Shown: positions 1 through 9,492, counted from the first letter of the stretch. The stretch: DNA of 40,523 nucleotides from Cyanobacterium stanieri LEGE 03274 (GCF_015207825.1 NZ_JADEWC010000030.1:1-40523); one strand, 5' to 3'. Numbers and translations are program-made. Notes: generated by a model not told the origin, from the letters alone.

Positions 1-195
1 GGAGATAGGGTGATGGGGAGTGGGGGTGATAGTAATTTATTATCAGTTTTCAATTTTCAATGATTCTCTTAACTATTCTTAATAATTTTTAGAAAAATTT
101 AATAAAATGGTGACTATAAAGATATAAATTTGCCCGTCAAGGGAAAGTAAGAATGTCATCAAATTATTGAAAATTAAGTAAGAGGGTAAGAAAAA

Positions 196-1080
196 TTGAT
201 TAAACAGATAGTGAGAGAAAAAGAAGGGTACTTTTTCATTGGGCATATATTGGCGATGTTTTTTGGTTTGGCGGGGTTGTTGTTGGTGTTACCCCATCCT
301 GAATTTGTGGCTAGTTTACCGCCTATCGGGCAGTCGGCTTTTAGTTGGTCGATGATTGGTGGTGGTGTGGTATATATGATTTTGGGTTGGGCAACGATCG
401 CCCTTTTCGCTTACCGTAAACTAGGACTATGGCATTGGTTAGGGTTTATGATTCCCGCCCTAGGAATTTCCTTAATAAGCGAATTACTAGGCACTAGCAC
501 AGGATTTCCTTTCGGAGATTATCACTACTTGTCTGGTTTAGGATACAAAATTTCGGGATTAGTTCCCTTTACCATTCCTTTATCTTGGTTTTATCTTGGT
601 TTTTGTGGTTATATCATCACAAGGGTGGGTTTAGAAAAACTCTCCTTACCTAATTTTGTGAAAGATTTAGGGGCGATCGTCTTTGGTTCATTATTACTAA
701 CCTCTTGGGATTTTGTCCTCGATCCAGCCATGAGCCAAACTTCTATGCCCTTTTGGTTATGGGATCAACCCGGAGCCTTTTTTGGAATGCCCTACCAAAA
801 CTTTGTCGGTTGGTTCGGCACAGGGGTAGTATTTATGAGTGTTGCCACCATCATTTGGCGTTTTAAACCCCTAGACTTCAACAACATTCCCCTAACCATT
901 CCCGTGGGCGTATATATAGGCAATTTCACCTTTGCCATGGTAATGAGTATTGGTGCAAACTTCTACATTCCCGTATTGTTAGGAATTGTAACAGGGATTT
1001 TACCCCTAGTAATTTTCGTCAACCTTGCCCACAAATCAGAATCAGGTAATTCCATCGCTTTACCATTTTTATCTCAATAA
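196..1080 (+). CDS. cruF: Gamma-carotene 1'-hydroxylase CruF
   Basis: Integral membrane protein of 294 residues with about seven hydrophobic segments, matching the carotenoid-biosynthesis family COG2324/DUF422. CruF hydrates the psi end of gamma-carotene at C-1' on the way to myxoxanthophyll-type carotenoid glycosides. The family signature is visible in the second half: DFVLDPAM near residue 176, then a Trp-rich stretch and the PYQNFVGWFGTG block. The start is TTG at 196, with a purine-rich RBS (agaggg) just upstream; an in-frame GTG at 211 is the alternative. The glycosyltransferase cruG, often linked to cruF, is not adjacent. A terminator follows about 30 bp after the stop. Codon use changes from G/T-rich to C/A-rich around position 400, next to a cgatcg site. 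Confidence 0.88.
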   Translation: MIKQIVREKEGYFFIGHILAMFFGLAGLLLVLPHPEFVASLPPIGQSAFSWSMIGGGVVYMILGWATIALFAYRKLGLWHWLGFMIPALGISLISELLGTSTGFPFGDYHYLSGLGYKISGLVPFTIPLSWFYLGFCGYIITRVGLEKLSLPNFVKDLGAIVFGSLLLTSWDFVLDPAMSQTSMPFWLWDQPGAFFGMPYQNFVGWFGTGVVFMSVATIIWRFKPLDFNNIPLTIPVGVYIGNFTFAMVMSIGANFYIPVLLGIVTGILPLVIFVNLAHKSESGNSIALPFLSQ

Positions 1081-1109
1081 AATGTAAGGTCAATCGTTAA
1101 TTTCAAAAC

Positions 1110-1134
1110 ATCTCCCTCTTTTGGGGGATTTTTT
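1110..1134 (+). terminator. Intrinsic terminator after cruF
   Basis: A 7-bp stem (ATCTCCC with GGGGGAT, one G-T wobble) with loop TCTTTT lies at 1110-1129. It runs into a T-tract, followed by two more T-runs to about 1160. It lies 30 bp past the cruF stop on the same strand. Confidence 0.72.
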
Positions 1135-1484
1135 ACGTTTTTTACGACTTTTTTTCACAAGAAAAGAATTATTGGCATTGCTGATTTTAGATATGATTTC
1201 TCGTTAAGGCAGGGAACAGGGAATGGGCAACGGTAGCAATGTATTCACGTCTCGATTTCTAATGTTATTCAACTATATTTCATACAATGATTAAGCAATG
1301 CCAGATTATTGAAAATAATTAAATCCGTTTGAAACACCCTAGATAATCAATAAAATTATTAATTGTCCATTGTTTTAAACCTTTTCTTATTCCTCTAAGT
1401 CTAAAGCCATGAGGCATTGCAATCAATCCTCAAATCAGTGTGTTACATTGATGTTAAGTTTTATGAACTTTATCCCCTCAAACA
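1135..1484. other. Intergenic region upstream of the RND gene, with one repeat copy
   Basis: No coding region recognised. It holds a dispersed repeat (core 1263-1302) and an attgtccattg tract near 1362-1372. The RND gene has no strong Shine-Dalgarno sequence: the bases before its ATG read tatcccctcaaaca. No membrane-fusion gene lies here. Confidence 0.5.
1263..1302. repeat. Dispersed repeat, ATTCAAC-ATATTTCAT family, copy 1
   Basis: The core reads GTTATTCAACTATATTTCAT, followed about 20 bp later by GCAATGCC. A second copy with the same order of blocks lies at 8647-8687. Both copies are preceded by an AATGGGCAA tract (1221 and 8600). Noncoding in both places. Confidence 0.5.
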
Positions 1485-4400
1485 ATGAAATCAGATCTAA
1501 ATAATTCCCATCAAGGCTTTAGCATAAGCGGTGTAGCCATTCGCCGTCACATTGGTACGATTATGTTGACATTGGCATTAATGGTTATCGGCGTATTTTT
1601 TATTAATAATATTGCTGTGGACTTGTTACCTTCTATCACTTATCCCCGCATTGGAGTTAGGGTAAGCACCAACGGTATTGCCCCAGAAGTGGCGGTAGAA
1701 GAAATTACTCGTCCCTTGGAAGAAGCCTTATCTGCCACGGAAGGATTAGAACAAATTTATTCCCGCACTAGGGAAGATAGTGTAAGTCTTGATTTGTTTT
1801 TTCGGGTAGGGGGAAACATTGATCAAGCCCTCAATGATGCTACGGCTTCTTTTAACCGTGCAAGGGGAAGATTACCTGATAATTTAGATAATACTAGGCT
1901 ATTTAAGTTTGATCCGTCTCAATTACCCGTTTATGAGTTTGCCATGACATCGAAAAATTTGGATGTTTTGGACTTGAGAATTTTGGCGGAAGATGAAATC
2001 GCCCGAGAATTAACCATTGTGCCGGGAGTGGCATCGGTGGATGTGTCTGGGGGTGTTAATGAGGAGGTAAGAATCGACATTGATTTAAATCGTCTTCAGG
2101 CTTTAGGAGTAAATTTGAACACGGTTTTAAGTGAGTTGGATTCTGCCAACCAAGATATTACGGGGGGAAGATTGTTGGGGGAAAATAATGAGCCTTTAAC
2201 TAGGGTTGCGGGAAAGTTTTCCTCAGCGGACATTTTAGATGATCTTTCTTTTAGTAGTGGAGAAAATGGGCGACGGGTTTATTTACGGGAGTTTGCTCAA
2301 GTGGTGGATGGTAGCGAGGAACAACGAGTTTTTGTTACCCTTAATGGTGTTCCTGCGGTGAAAGTGAGTGTACAAAAACAGCCTGATGCTAATACTATTG
2401 AGGTGATTGAAAATGTTAAACAACGCCTTGAGGATTTGCAAAGGGGAACGGTTTTACCTGATGGTATTGAGTTTTTGCCTACCCTCGATGAGTCGATTTT
2501 TATTGAAAATGCCATTGATAATGTGATTATGGCAGGTTTGACGGGTTCAGGGTTAGCGGCGATCGCCGTTTTACTCTTTTTAGGCTCTCTGCGTCAAACT
2601 TTTATTATCGTAGTCTCCATTCCCCTAGCTACCCTAGCAGCCATCATCATGATGCGTCTATCAGGCTTTTCCCTTAATGTCTTCAGCCTTGGAGGTTTAG
2701 CCCTGGGGGTGGGTATCGTCGTAGATAACTCCATTGTCATGCTCGAAACCCTTGTGGGAGGTACAGAGGAAATAACCAAAGTACCTGCCAATAAACGAAT
2801 TAAAAAATCAAGTTTTTGGCGTAATCAAATTATAGATAAATCTATTCAAAGTGCTTCTAGTGTAGAATCTGCCCTCATCGCCTCCACTAGCACCAACTTA
2901 GTGGCGGTATTACCGTTTCTTTTAATAGGCGGATTACTGTCTTTATTATTCAGTGAGTTAGTATTAACCATCAGCTTTGCGATCGCAGCTTCCATCGTAG
3001 TCGCCCTAACCATCGTACCCATGCTCACCTCCCGACTCCTTGCAGTGCCATGGAGTAGCAACATTCGTAAATTTTTTATCATCTATTGGTTTAACAAAAC
3101 CTTTGACAAAATCAATCAACGTTACCAATCAACCCTTGGCTTTCTTGTCAATATCCGTTGGATATTCGTTATAGTTATATTCCTAAGTTTAGGGGGAATT
3201 AGCTTCAACCTTGCCCAACAACTACCCCAAGAAATTTTACCTTCCATCAACACAGGGCAAGTTAACGTTAGAGTCGGTTTCCCCACCGAAACCACCCTAG
3301 CCACCAACCGCAGGGTTATGGGTTTAGTAGATGAAATCATCCAAGCCCAACCAGAAACAGAATATGTTTTCACCACTGCAGGGGGAGGCTTATTTGCAGG
3401 AAATACCAGCGAAAATGTTTTAAGGGGTTCTAGTGATATTACCCTCAAACCTGGTACTGATGTAGAAGAATTTGCAGGGAGAATTAACCGTGAATTTGCC
3501 CAGATGAATCTAGTTGACATTCGTATTCGAGCTTTCCCAGGTAGGGTAAGGGGTTTAAACCTGAATAATTCCCCCGTCAGAGCCGATGTGGATGTGGTTT
3601 TACAAGGAAATGATCAAAATATTCTCGAAACCGCTGGGGCAAGAATCGTGGAAGTGTTGGATCAAGAAGCTAATTTATCTGACTTTACCCCCGACAGTGA
3701 CCCCCGTCAACCTGAAGTAATTATTCGCCCCAATTTAGCAAGATTGGCAGACTTCGATTTAACTATCCAAGACTTTACCGACTCCTTACGCACTTCCGTT
3801 AGTGGTGTGATACCCACGCAACTACAGAGAGGAACTAGGTTAGTGGATATAAATGTACAATTAGATTCAGATCAAGTCAATAGTGCCGATGATTTGCAAG
3901 ACATTCCCATCTTTACGGGTGATAATCGTCTGATTCGTTTAGGAGAGGTAGCCACCATCGAAACAGGCTCGGCCCCCAGTGAAATTAGACGTATTAACCA
4001 AAGACAGGTATATATTATCACGGGTGATTTGGCCGAAGGTGCTAATTTAGGACCGGCCTTAGATGAAATTGATACCATTGTCGATAATATTGATTTACCC
4101 CAAGGAATTAGAATTTTACCTAGTTATGCCAGACAAAGTAATGATGAGCTACAGTCTTCTTTACCAATTTTAGCTGGTTTGGCTGGTTTCCTCGTCTTTG
4201 TGGTGATGGCAGTGCAATATAATTCTTTAATTGATCCTTTAGTTATTATGTTTACCTTACCCTTAGCTTTATCGGGAGGTATTTATGGATTATATTTCAC
4301 TCAAACCCCTGTAGGTGCAACGGTGATTGTCGGTGCTGTGTTATTGGTGGGTATTGTGGTTAATAATGCCATTGTCATGGTAGAGTTGGCAAATCAACTA

Positions 4401-4748
4401 TATGAAGAACAAAAAGCCGATCCTGCCATTTCCCAACCCAGTCGCCGTGACTGTATGATTCAGGCCGCCTCGCAACGGTTACGCCCAATTATGATGACTA
4501 CCATCACCACCGTATTAGGGATGTATCCTTTGGCTTTAGGGGCAGGGGATGGGGGGGAATTTTTACAACCCTTGGGTATTGTGGTTTTTTGGGGTTTATC
4601 TTTGGCAACTTTGTTAACTTTATTCTTGATTCCCTGTTTATATATGTTGTTACATGAACCCCTTAACTTCTCTTTTGTGGGTTCTAAATCGCAATCTACA
4701 CCGCAGGAGGAAGAGTCTAGGGCTTCTGAAGAAACTGTTTTAACTTAA
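1485..4748 (+). CDS. RND-family (AcrB/HAE1-like) efflux transporter
   Basis: 1087 residues, full length for an RND pump: an N-terminal TM helix, two large periplasmic loops and two six-helix TM bundles. It would export hydrophobic compounds using the proton gradient, normally with a membrane-fusion protein and outer-membrane channel, neither of which is adjacent. The TM4 motif reads VGIVVDNSIVMLE where E. coli AcrB has an Asp-Asp pair, so one relay Asp is kept and the second is Asn. The TM10 motif reads VGIVVNNAIVMVE, with Asn where AcrB has Lys940. This VVNN form is common in HAE1-type members, so substrate and coupling cannot be inferred from AcrB. The ATG at 1485 is followed by a typical N-terminus (GFSISGVAIRRHIGTIML). 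Strand composition shifts at the HIP1 site at 2559. Confidence 0.9.
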   Translation: MKSDLNNSHQGFSISGVAIRRHIGTIMLTLALMVIGVFFINNIAVDLLPSITYPRIGVRVSTNGIAPEVAVEEITRPLEEALSATEGLEQIYSRTREDSVSLDLFFRVGGNIDQALNDATASFNRARGRLPDNLDNTRLFKFDPSQLPVYEFAMTSKNLDVLDLRILAEDEIARELTIVPGVASVDVSGGVNEEVRIDIDLNRLQALGVNLNTVLSELDSANQDITGGRLLGENNEPLTRVAGKFSSADILDDLSFSSGENGRRVYLREFAQVVDGSEEQRVFVTLNGVPAVKVSVQKQPDANTIEVIENVKQRLEDLQRGTVLPDGIEFLPTLDESIFIENAIDNVIMAGLTGSGLAAIAVLLFLGSLRQTFIIVVSIPLATLAAIIMMRLSGFSLNVFSLGGLALGVGIVVDNSIVMLETLVGGTEEITKVPANKRIKKSSFWRNQIIDKSIQSASSVESALIASTSTNLVAVLPFLLIGGLLSLLFSELVLTISFAIAASIVVALTIVPMLTSRLLAVPWSSNIRKFFIIYWFNKTFDKINQRYQSTLGFLVNIRWIFVIVIFLSLGGISFNLAQQLPQEILPSINTGQVNVRVGFPTETTLATNRRVMGLVDEIIQAQPETEYVFTTAGGGLFAGNTSENVLRGSSDITLKPGTDVEEFAGRINREFAQMNLVDIRIRAFPGRVRGLNLNNSPVRADVDVVLQGNDQNILETAGARIVEVLDQEANLSDFTPDSDPRQPEVIIRPNLARLADFDLTIQDFTDSLRTSVSGVIPTQLQRGTRLVDINVQLDSDQVNSADDLQDIPIFTGDNRLIRLGEVATIETGSAPSEIRRINQRQVYIITGDLAEGANLGPALDEIDTIVDNIDLPQGIRILPSYARQSNDELQSSLPILAGLAGFLVFVVMAVQYNSLIDPLVIMFTLPLALSGGIYGLYFTQTPVGATVIVGAVLLVGIVVNNAIVMVELANQLYEEQKADPAISQPSRRDCMIQAASQRLRPIMMTTITTVLGMYPLALGAGDGGEFLQPLGIVVFWGLSLATLLTLFLIPCLYMLLHEPLNFSFVGSKSQSTPQEEESRASEETVLT

Positions 4749-4868
4749 CCTGAGTTGGGAATTTGTCCGTATGGTGGGGCGTAGTATGCTATGTCCCTGT
4801 ATGTTATAGGTTAAAGGTTTAATATCAAGTTCGGATAATTAGTTATAAATAACCTCAGTTCAGGATAA
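4748..4868. repeat. Degenerate copy of the AGTTCGGGAT-bordered repeat
   Basis: Just past the RND stop, AACCTGAGTTGGGAATTTGT and a following TATGG match the left ends of the elements at 19442 and 22453. AACCTCAGTTCAGGATAA at about 4850 is a second, direct-orientation end. No intact inverted right end was found, so this looks like a decayed copy. Confidence 0.45.
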
Positions 4869-4872
4869 TTAA

Positions 4873-4908
4873 ATAATTGTCAATTATCCATTGTTAATTG
4901 TCCATTGC
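4873..4908. repeat. ATTGTCC-type short tandem repeat overlapping the MOSC gene end
   Basis: Degenerate 7-12 bp units (AATTGTC, ATTATCC, ATTGTTA, ATTGTCC) in tandem. Related tracts occur at 1362, 9672, 10387 and 16608, all intergenic. Here the tract supplies the stop codon and about the last eight codons of the MOSC gene. Confidence 0.6.
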
Positions 4909-5713
4909 TTAGGGCGATCATATTTTGCCCGAACATAATTCCTTGTTGGGGTATATTGCGAAAAGTGCTGAGGGTTTTTAAAGGTTCATTGAGAGGGTTT
5001 ACAGTGCCTGTTGTTTGATTTGTGGTGGTTATTTTACAACGGCTACAGGGTTTTACTATCTTAAATTTTATCTCACCAAGGGTAATGTTTTCCCATGTGT
5101 CTTCGATGAATGGGGTATCGGTTTCCATGACAATATTAGGGCGAAATCTATCCATGGATATTTGTTGCTGTTGGTGGGGGTATTTTTCTTCTAGTTTTTG
5201 ATTGAGATAGGCTAATGAGGCGGTATTGGTGAGGAGATAGGGGAAGCCATCGGCAAAGCTGACGGGTTGATTTGATTGGGTGCTATGTTGGGGGTTAATG
5301 GCTCGAATGTTGTAGTCGTCTTGTTTGACTAGGCGACATCCTTTCATGGACAGAATTTCTTGAAACCACTGGGCGACTGCTTTTCCTTGATCAATGGCTA
5401 GGGTGCGATCGCCCCATACTTGTACTTCAACCATATTACCCTGATTTTGAGGAGTAAAAGTAATAGAATCCATGGATGAGTTATCAAAACTGAGGGTAAT
5501 TTTTTCCCCGTCAATGGTTACTATAACTCTGGCTAGTTGGGGGTGTTGTCTTTGGGTGATAAATTTACCTGATTCATCAACGATCATGAAGGTGCGATCG
5601 TAATATAAACTATTGTTATAATCTGATAACCCCTTGTCGCCCACTTTTGCATGGGAAAGATGAATCCCTCGGCAAGATTTGATAGGATAAAAAATAAGTT
5701 CTTTTATCTTCAT
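4880..5713 (-). CDS. MOSC-domain protein (YcbX/mARC-like)
   Basis: 277 residues: an N-terminal MOSC beta-barrel domain (MKIKELIFYPIKSCRG start) followed by the MOSC domain. The conserved molybdenum-cofactor sulfur-ligand motif KPCSRCKITTTNQTTG is present at about residue 220, so it probably binds Moco and may reduce N-hydroxylated compounds as YcbX/mARC do; the substrate is unknown. E. coli YcbX has an extra C-terminal 2Fe-2S domain that is absent here. The last residues (NGQLTMDN) are encoded by an intergenic repeat, so the C-terminus ends sooner than the usual FGQN...G.L..GD pattern. The stop lies 3 bp from the DnaB stop side: the gene starts just below the dnaB end (5717), so the two are probably cotranscribed. 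Confidence 0.88.
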   Translation of the reverse strand: MKIKELIFYPIKSCRGIHLSHAKVGDKGLSDYNNSLYYDRTFMIVDESGKFITQRQHPQLARVIVTIDGEKITLSFDNSSMDSITFTPQNQGNMVEVQVWGDRTLAIDQGKAVAQWFQEILSMKGCRLVKQDDYNIRAINPQHSTQSNQPVSFADGFPYLLTNTASLAYLNQKLEEKYPHQQQQISMDRFRPNIVMETDTPFIEDTWENITLGEIKFKIVKPCSRCKITTTNQTTGTVNPLNEPLKTLSTFRNIPQQGIMFGQNMIALSNGQLTMDN

Positions 5714-5716
5714 TTG

Positions 5717-8548
5717 TTACCCTCTTTTCATGTTCAAAAACTGGGTTAATTCAGGACGAAAAAGGAGTTTTACTAATCCCGTGGGGCCATTACGATGTTT
5801 TGCCACAATTACCTCCGCTACTCCTTGATCAACACTATCAGGGTGATAATATTCGTCACGATATAACATTAACACTAAATCCGCATCTTGTTCTATTGAT
5901 CCCGACTCTCTCAAATCCGATAACATGGGGCGTTTGTTTGTGCGTTGCTCCACTGCCCTACTCAACTGAGATAGAGCAATTACAGGAGCGTTAATTTCCC
6001 TTGCTAAACCTTTGAGCGCCCTTGTCATTTTTGACAATTCCTGCACACGGTTATCACCCCCTCCCTGCATTAATTGCAGATAGTCTAATAATACCAGTCC
6101 TAATTGTCCTTTTTTTTCCGCTTGTAAACGTCTAACTTGCGATCGCATTTGCATCACCGTTAAATTAGCAGTATCATCAATATAGATGGGCAACTCCGCC
6201 AAAGTACCCATGGCACTCATCAAAGGCTCCATCTCTTGTTCCGTAATCCTGCCAGACTTGAGGCGGTTACTCTCTACCCTTGCTTCTCCCGACAACAGAC
6301 GCATCGCCAATTGCTCCCTTGACATCTCCAAACTAAAGATTGCCACCGCTAAATTAGAATGTTTTGCCACATTAGAAGCGATATTAAGAGCAAAACTTGT
6401 ATTATGAACACAAATATCATTGGCAACAAAATTATGGGTTTCGGGAATCGTTAAATCATAAACCTGTTTTTCACCCATGTATGTAATGGAAACAATTTCA
6501 TCCCAATAAATATCGCTAGTAGCAAGATTTTGTAAAGGTAAATTATTCAAGGCAAAAGCAAGTTTAAATAATCTTTCTCTCGATAAACATCGTTTTCCTT
6601 GATGAATATTTTTATAACCTTTAATTCCAGCCCTTTTAGCTAAACTTGACCAACTTTCATCCCCTTTATGAAATTCGATTTCTTTCCATATTTCCAAAGG
6701 GATTAAATCGCAATTAGTTCTATAAATTTTCTTATTTACTAATGCTTTTTTTGCTCGATTTATAGCCCCTTCTTTGCCAAAAATACCTATATCATCAATA
6801 AAAGTCTTAATAGAATTGACATCGGTAATATTCAATTGCCATAGTTTATTTGTACCATCTTTATACTTAACAGAACGTTGTTTTAAATGAGCTATAACAC
6901 CAAACCTTAATAACAAATGCTGTACTTGACGAGCTAATTTTTCGCTCACCGTAGCATATCCCAATTGTACCTGATTACTTTTTAAAACCGTTAACCAACC
7001 ATCCGTAGAGAAAAGACGATTTAAAAATAAACTTACTAAATATTTAGATAACTTAAAGATAGAATCAGGAATAAATTTATCATGGGCATTTTTCCCCCAT
7101 AATTCTATACTTTCTAACCATAAAGTAACTATATTTTTTTGATTTTTATTAATTAAATTTATCTCGGAATCTAATAATTGATGTTGCTCTATATTCAAGA
7201 TAGAACATAACTTATTTAATTGCTCCTTATTCGGTGCATAAATCCCTTTTTTCCAACTAGAAATTACTGAAGGACGTACTCCTATTAAATCAGCTATTTT
7301 TGCAGAAGTTAATTGGCAATTATTAATAATTATTGTTAAATTTTGAGCAAATAATAACCTTTTTTCTTTGATAAAATCCAAATTTTTGCTAACAATAAAG
7401 CTAGTAATCCGAGTATCTTGTGATGTTTCCCGTTTAACCTTTATCCCTTCAAAATAACTAATAGATTCAATAAAATCCTGTTGTAAAAGAGGATTAGAAT
7501 TAGTAAATTGAGGACAACTACGAGTTAAACAACCATCACCGATAAAATATGCCAACAGTTTTACCTGATACTCTGGCATGGTTTCCTCACCAAAAATGGG
7601 CAACTTACGAGGCGCGGCAATTTTATCCCCTTCCTGTAGCTGTGATAATTTTTGCCATCCCTGAATAGTTAGATAAGGATGAGTTAAAGTCGTTTCAATA
7701 CAACGCCCTAATTTGGTTTTTACCCTAAAAACTGGCTTAATGCCATCATCCACAAAATTAGACGGTTGAGTTAGTCCAAATCGCCAATTATCGGTGAGGG
7801 TTAAAACCTTTCCTTGACGACGATGATATATTTCCTCAATGGTGGCAATGCTACCATCATCAAGCACAATTTCTGCATCACTACTTAAACATTTTCCCAT
7901 GGACGGGCGCGCGGCAATAATAATTAAATCCGAGCGCTGAAATCCCCCTGTCATGCCATCTAAATCATAAAACTCTGAACTAATACCGGGTAAAGCGGTT
8001 TTTTCTTGGAAGGCTTGAATTTCGGTAAAAGTATCTAATAATGTACTAGAAATGGGTACTAAACCTTCTTGGATTCTTGCTTGGGTAAGGCTAAATATTT
8101 TTTGTTCAGATTCATCTAAAACATTATCTAAATCTTTGGTGGTATCAAAGCCTAATTCACCGATTTCTTTGGCGGTGGAAATTAATAAACGTCTGATATA
8201 TTTTTCAGTAATTAAAGGTACATATCTTTCAATATTAGCCGCCGAAACAGTACGATCTAATAGACTAATTATCTTCGTATTTCCACCTACTTTTTCTAGT
8301 AAATTTTGGTCATTTAACCAAGTAGAAATAGTCATTAAATCGATAGGTTGACCTTGAAAATAAAGATGTCTGGCGGCTTCATAAATTTGACGATGGGCTT
8401 GAACATAAAAAGCCTCTGGTTGTAGTATATCAACTACTTTACCCATGGCATTGGGATCAAATAATATACCTCCTAATATAATTTCTTCTGCTTCTATATT
8501 TTGGGGTGGTAATGATGATCCTGCTAAATCTGGGGTAAAATCGTCCAT
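5717..8548 (-). CDS. dnaB: Replicative DNA helicase DnaB, interrupted by an intein
   Basis: 943 residues that resolve into a 219-residue N-extein, a 497-residue intein and a 227-residue C-extein. The spliced helicase would be 446 residues, normal for DnaB. The N-extein has the N-terminal helical domain ([19 protein letters not shown]) and the linker. The Walker A motif ARPSMGK-TSFALN is split between Lys and Thr. The C-extein has Walker B ([10 protein letters not shown]), the arginine-finger region and [19 protein letters not shown]. That last motif is where the Synechocystis DnaB intein sits, and here it is uninterrupted. DnaB unwinds DNA at the replication fork. Helicase activity requires splicing, because ATP binding is broken in the precursor. 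Confidence 0.96.
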   Translation of the reverse strand: MDDFTPDLAGSSLPPQNIEAEEIILGGILFDPNAMGKVVDILQPEAFYVQAHRQIYEAARHLYFQGQPIDLMTISTWLNDQNLLEKVGGNTKIISLLDRTVSAANIERYVPLITEKYIRRLLISTAKEIGELGFDTTKDLDNVLDESEQKIFSLTQARIQEGLVPISSTLLDTFTEIQAFQEKTALPGISSEFYDLDGMTGGFQRSDLIIIAARPSMGKCLSSDAEIVLDDGSIATIEEIYHRRQGKVLTLTDNWRFGLTQPSNFVDDGIKPVFRVKTKLGRCIETTLTHPYLTIQGWQKLSQLQEGDKIAAPRKLPIFGEETMPEYQVKLLAYFIGDGCLTRSCPQFTNSNPLLQQDFIESISYFEGIKVKRETSQDTRITSFIVSKNLDFIKEKRLLFAQNLTIIINNCQLTSAKIADLIGVRPSVISSWKKGIYAPNKEQLNKLCSILNIEQHQLLDSEINLINKNQKNIVTLWLESIELWGKNAHDKFIPDSIFKLSKYLVSLFLNRLFSTDGWLTVLKSNQVQLGYATVSEKLARQVQHLLLRFGVIAHLKQRSVKYKDGTNKLWQLNITDVNSIKTFIDDIGIFGKEGAINRAKKALVNKKIYRTNCDLIPLEIWKEIEFHKGDESWSSLAKRAGIKGYKNIHQGKRCLSRERLFKLAFALNNLPLQNLATSDIYWDEIVSITYMGEKQVYDLTIPETHNFVANDICVHNTSFALNIASNVAKHSNLAVAIFSLEMSREQLAMRLLSGEARVESNRLKSGRITEQEMEPLMSAMGTLAELPIYIDDTANLTVMQMRSQVRRLQAEKKGQLGLVLLDYLQLMQGGGDNRVQELSKMTRALKGLAREINAPVIALSQLSRAVEQRTNKRPMLSDLRESGSIEQDADLVLMLYRDEYYHPDSVDQGVAEVIVAKHRNGPTGLVKLLFRPELTQFLNMKRG
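6401..7891 (-). mobile_element. LAGLIDADG intein in the DnaB P-loop, with an HTH insertion
   Basis: Starts at Cys1 ([14 protein letters not shown]) and ends [14 protein letters not shown], with Thr as the +1 residue: all expected splicing residues are present. Intein residues 68-71 are block B (TLTH). Residues 112-120 (LLAYFIGDG) and about 285-299 ([12 protein letters not shown]) are the two LAGLIDADG helices of a homing endonuclease. Between them, intein residues 193-240 (DNA about 7172-7315) read as a Cro/XRE-type helix-turn-helix, including [18 protein letters not shown]. The intein DNA is visibly more AT-rich than the exteins. It is probably splicing-competent, and the endonuclease may be intact. 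Confidence 0.93.
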
Positions 8549-8599
8549 TATATCTATAATACTGAAAAAGTTTAATTAGGGTTGGATAATAAAATTGGC

Positions 8600-8690
8600 A
8601 ATGGGCAATAGGCAATGGTAATAATAGTTTTAATATTAAACATTTAGTGTAATTCAACAATATTTCATCCCCAAGATAAGGAATGCCCCA
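8600..8690. repeat. Dispersed repeat, ATTCAAC-ATATTTCAT family, copy 2
   Basis: Contains AATGGGCAATAGGCAATGG, then GTAATTCAACAATATTTCAT (from 8649) and GGAATGCCCC. The block order matches 1221-1302. It lies between dnaB and the S4 gene. Confidence 0.5.
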
Positions 8691-8710
8691 TTAACTATTC
8701 CTGCTATAAA

Positions 8711-9490
8711 TTACACAAATCGGGTTAAGGCGATGCGATAACGCTCTTTTTTAGTAATACTAATATCGCCGATTTCCAATCTCCCTTTACCTCGAAAAGA
8801 GACTAAATCACCTGTTTTGAGATTGTAACTAGATTGGGTAACTTCTTTCCAATTTACCCTTACATCACCATTGTTAATGGCATCGACCATTTTTGAGCGG
8901 GATAAACCGAACCCGTAAGATGCGATCGCATCTAGGCGTAAAGAAGCCTCTACGGTAGTCATTTCCTTCTTTTTGGGTTCTCTTACCTTCAAATCTGAAA
9001 GCTCAATTCTCTTGGTTTTCACAGGCACAGAGCGCACTTGCACCAAAGAAGACTCAAAAAAATCCACCATTTCAGGAGTTACCACCACTTGGGCGCCCCT
9101 TTCTCCCAAAACGATAATATCACCTACCTTTTCCCTAACTACCCCAGCACCCAAAATCGCCCCCAAAAAGTCTCGATGGGTAGCCGTATCAAACAAAAAG
9201 TTACCAGCAATATCCAAAGCCACCACAGGCATCTGGGAAACATCACAGGGAATCTCCTCCCGATGAATACCCACCCTTTTCCTTTCCGCTTGAGGAAAAC
9301 CACCCCAAGGGATAATTTGCACCTCAGTTAACTGGGCAAAAATTTCGTTCACTTCCGCTAATACAGGGGGCGATAAAAAATCAGTAACCACCAATTCCCA
9401 TGTTTTTATTGCTTGTTCAGCTTTATCCAAAACTTTAGCAATTTCGGCTCGATTTTCAACTCTATTTAAAATATCTTCTCTCGGTAACAT
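8711..9490 (-). CDS. Photosystem II S4 domain protein (YlmH-like)
   Basis: 259 residues. The N-terminal two thirds match the YlmH-type RNA-binding fold (PREDILNRVENRAEIAKVLDKAE; IPWGGFPQAERKRVGIHR). The C-terminus is an S4 RNA-binding domain (RLDAIASYGFGLSRSKMVDAI...GDVRVNWK). Cyanobacterial members are annotated as photosystem II S4 domain proteins; relatives outside cyanobacteria are ribosome- or rRNA-associated. The role is therefore probably RNA/ribosome-linked rather than a structural PSII subunit. The start is ATG at 9490. It is separated from dnaB by a 160-bp repeat-bearing gap and probably has its own promoter. Confidence 0.85.
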   Translation of the reverse strand: MLPREDILNRVENRAEIAKVLDKAEQAIKTWELVVTDFLSPPVLAEVNEIFAQLTEVQIIPWGGFPQAERKRVGIHREEIPCDVSQMPVVALDIAGNFLFDTATHRDFLGAILGAGVVREKVGDIIVLGERGAQVVVTPEMVDFFESSLVQVRSVPVKTKRIELSDLKVREPKKKEMTTVEASLRLDAIASYGFGLSRSKMVDAINNGDVRVNWKEVTQSSYNLKTGDLVSFRGKGRLEIGDISITKKERYRIALTRFV

Positions 9491-9492
9491 CT

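Noticed and set aside
1-195. G-rich tract at the left edge as a gene fragment
   Set aside because: No reading frame with protein-like content; the G-rich tract resembles the one at 22490-22520 and looks like intergenic repeat sequence.
564-566. EAL domain of the 12316-14667 protein being dead because the motif is ESL (numbers are residues)
   Set aside because: The metal-binding Glu and the other catalytic residues are present, so loss of activity cannot be claimed.
2297-3520. Several minus-strand open frames inside the RND gene
   Set aside because: They lie antisense to a full-length, motif-rich transporter and have no recognisable domains or RBS.
4873-4908. Tandem units as a CRISPR array
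   Set aside because: Units are 7-12 bp and degenerate with no spacers; no cas genes in the window.
8457-8660. Short frame across the dnaB start
   Set aside because: Out of frame with DnaB, composed of repeat-derived and shadow sequence, with no family features.
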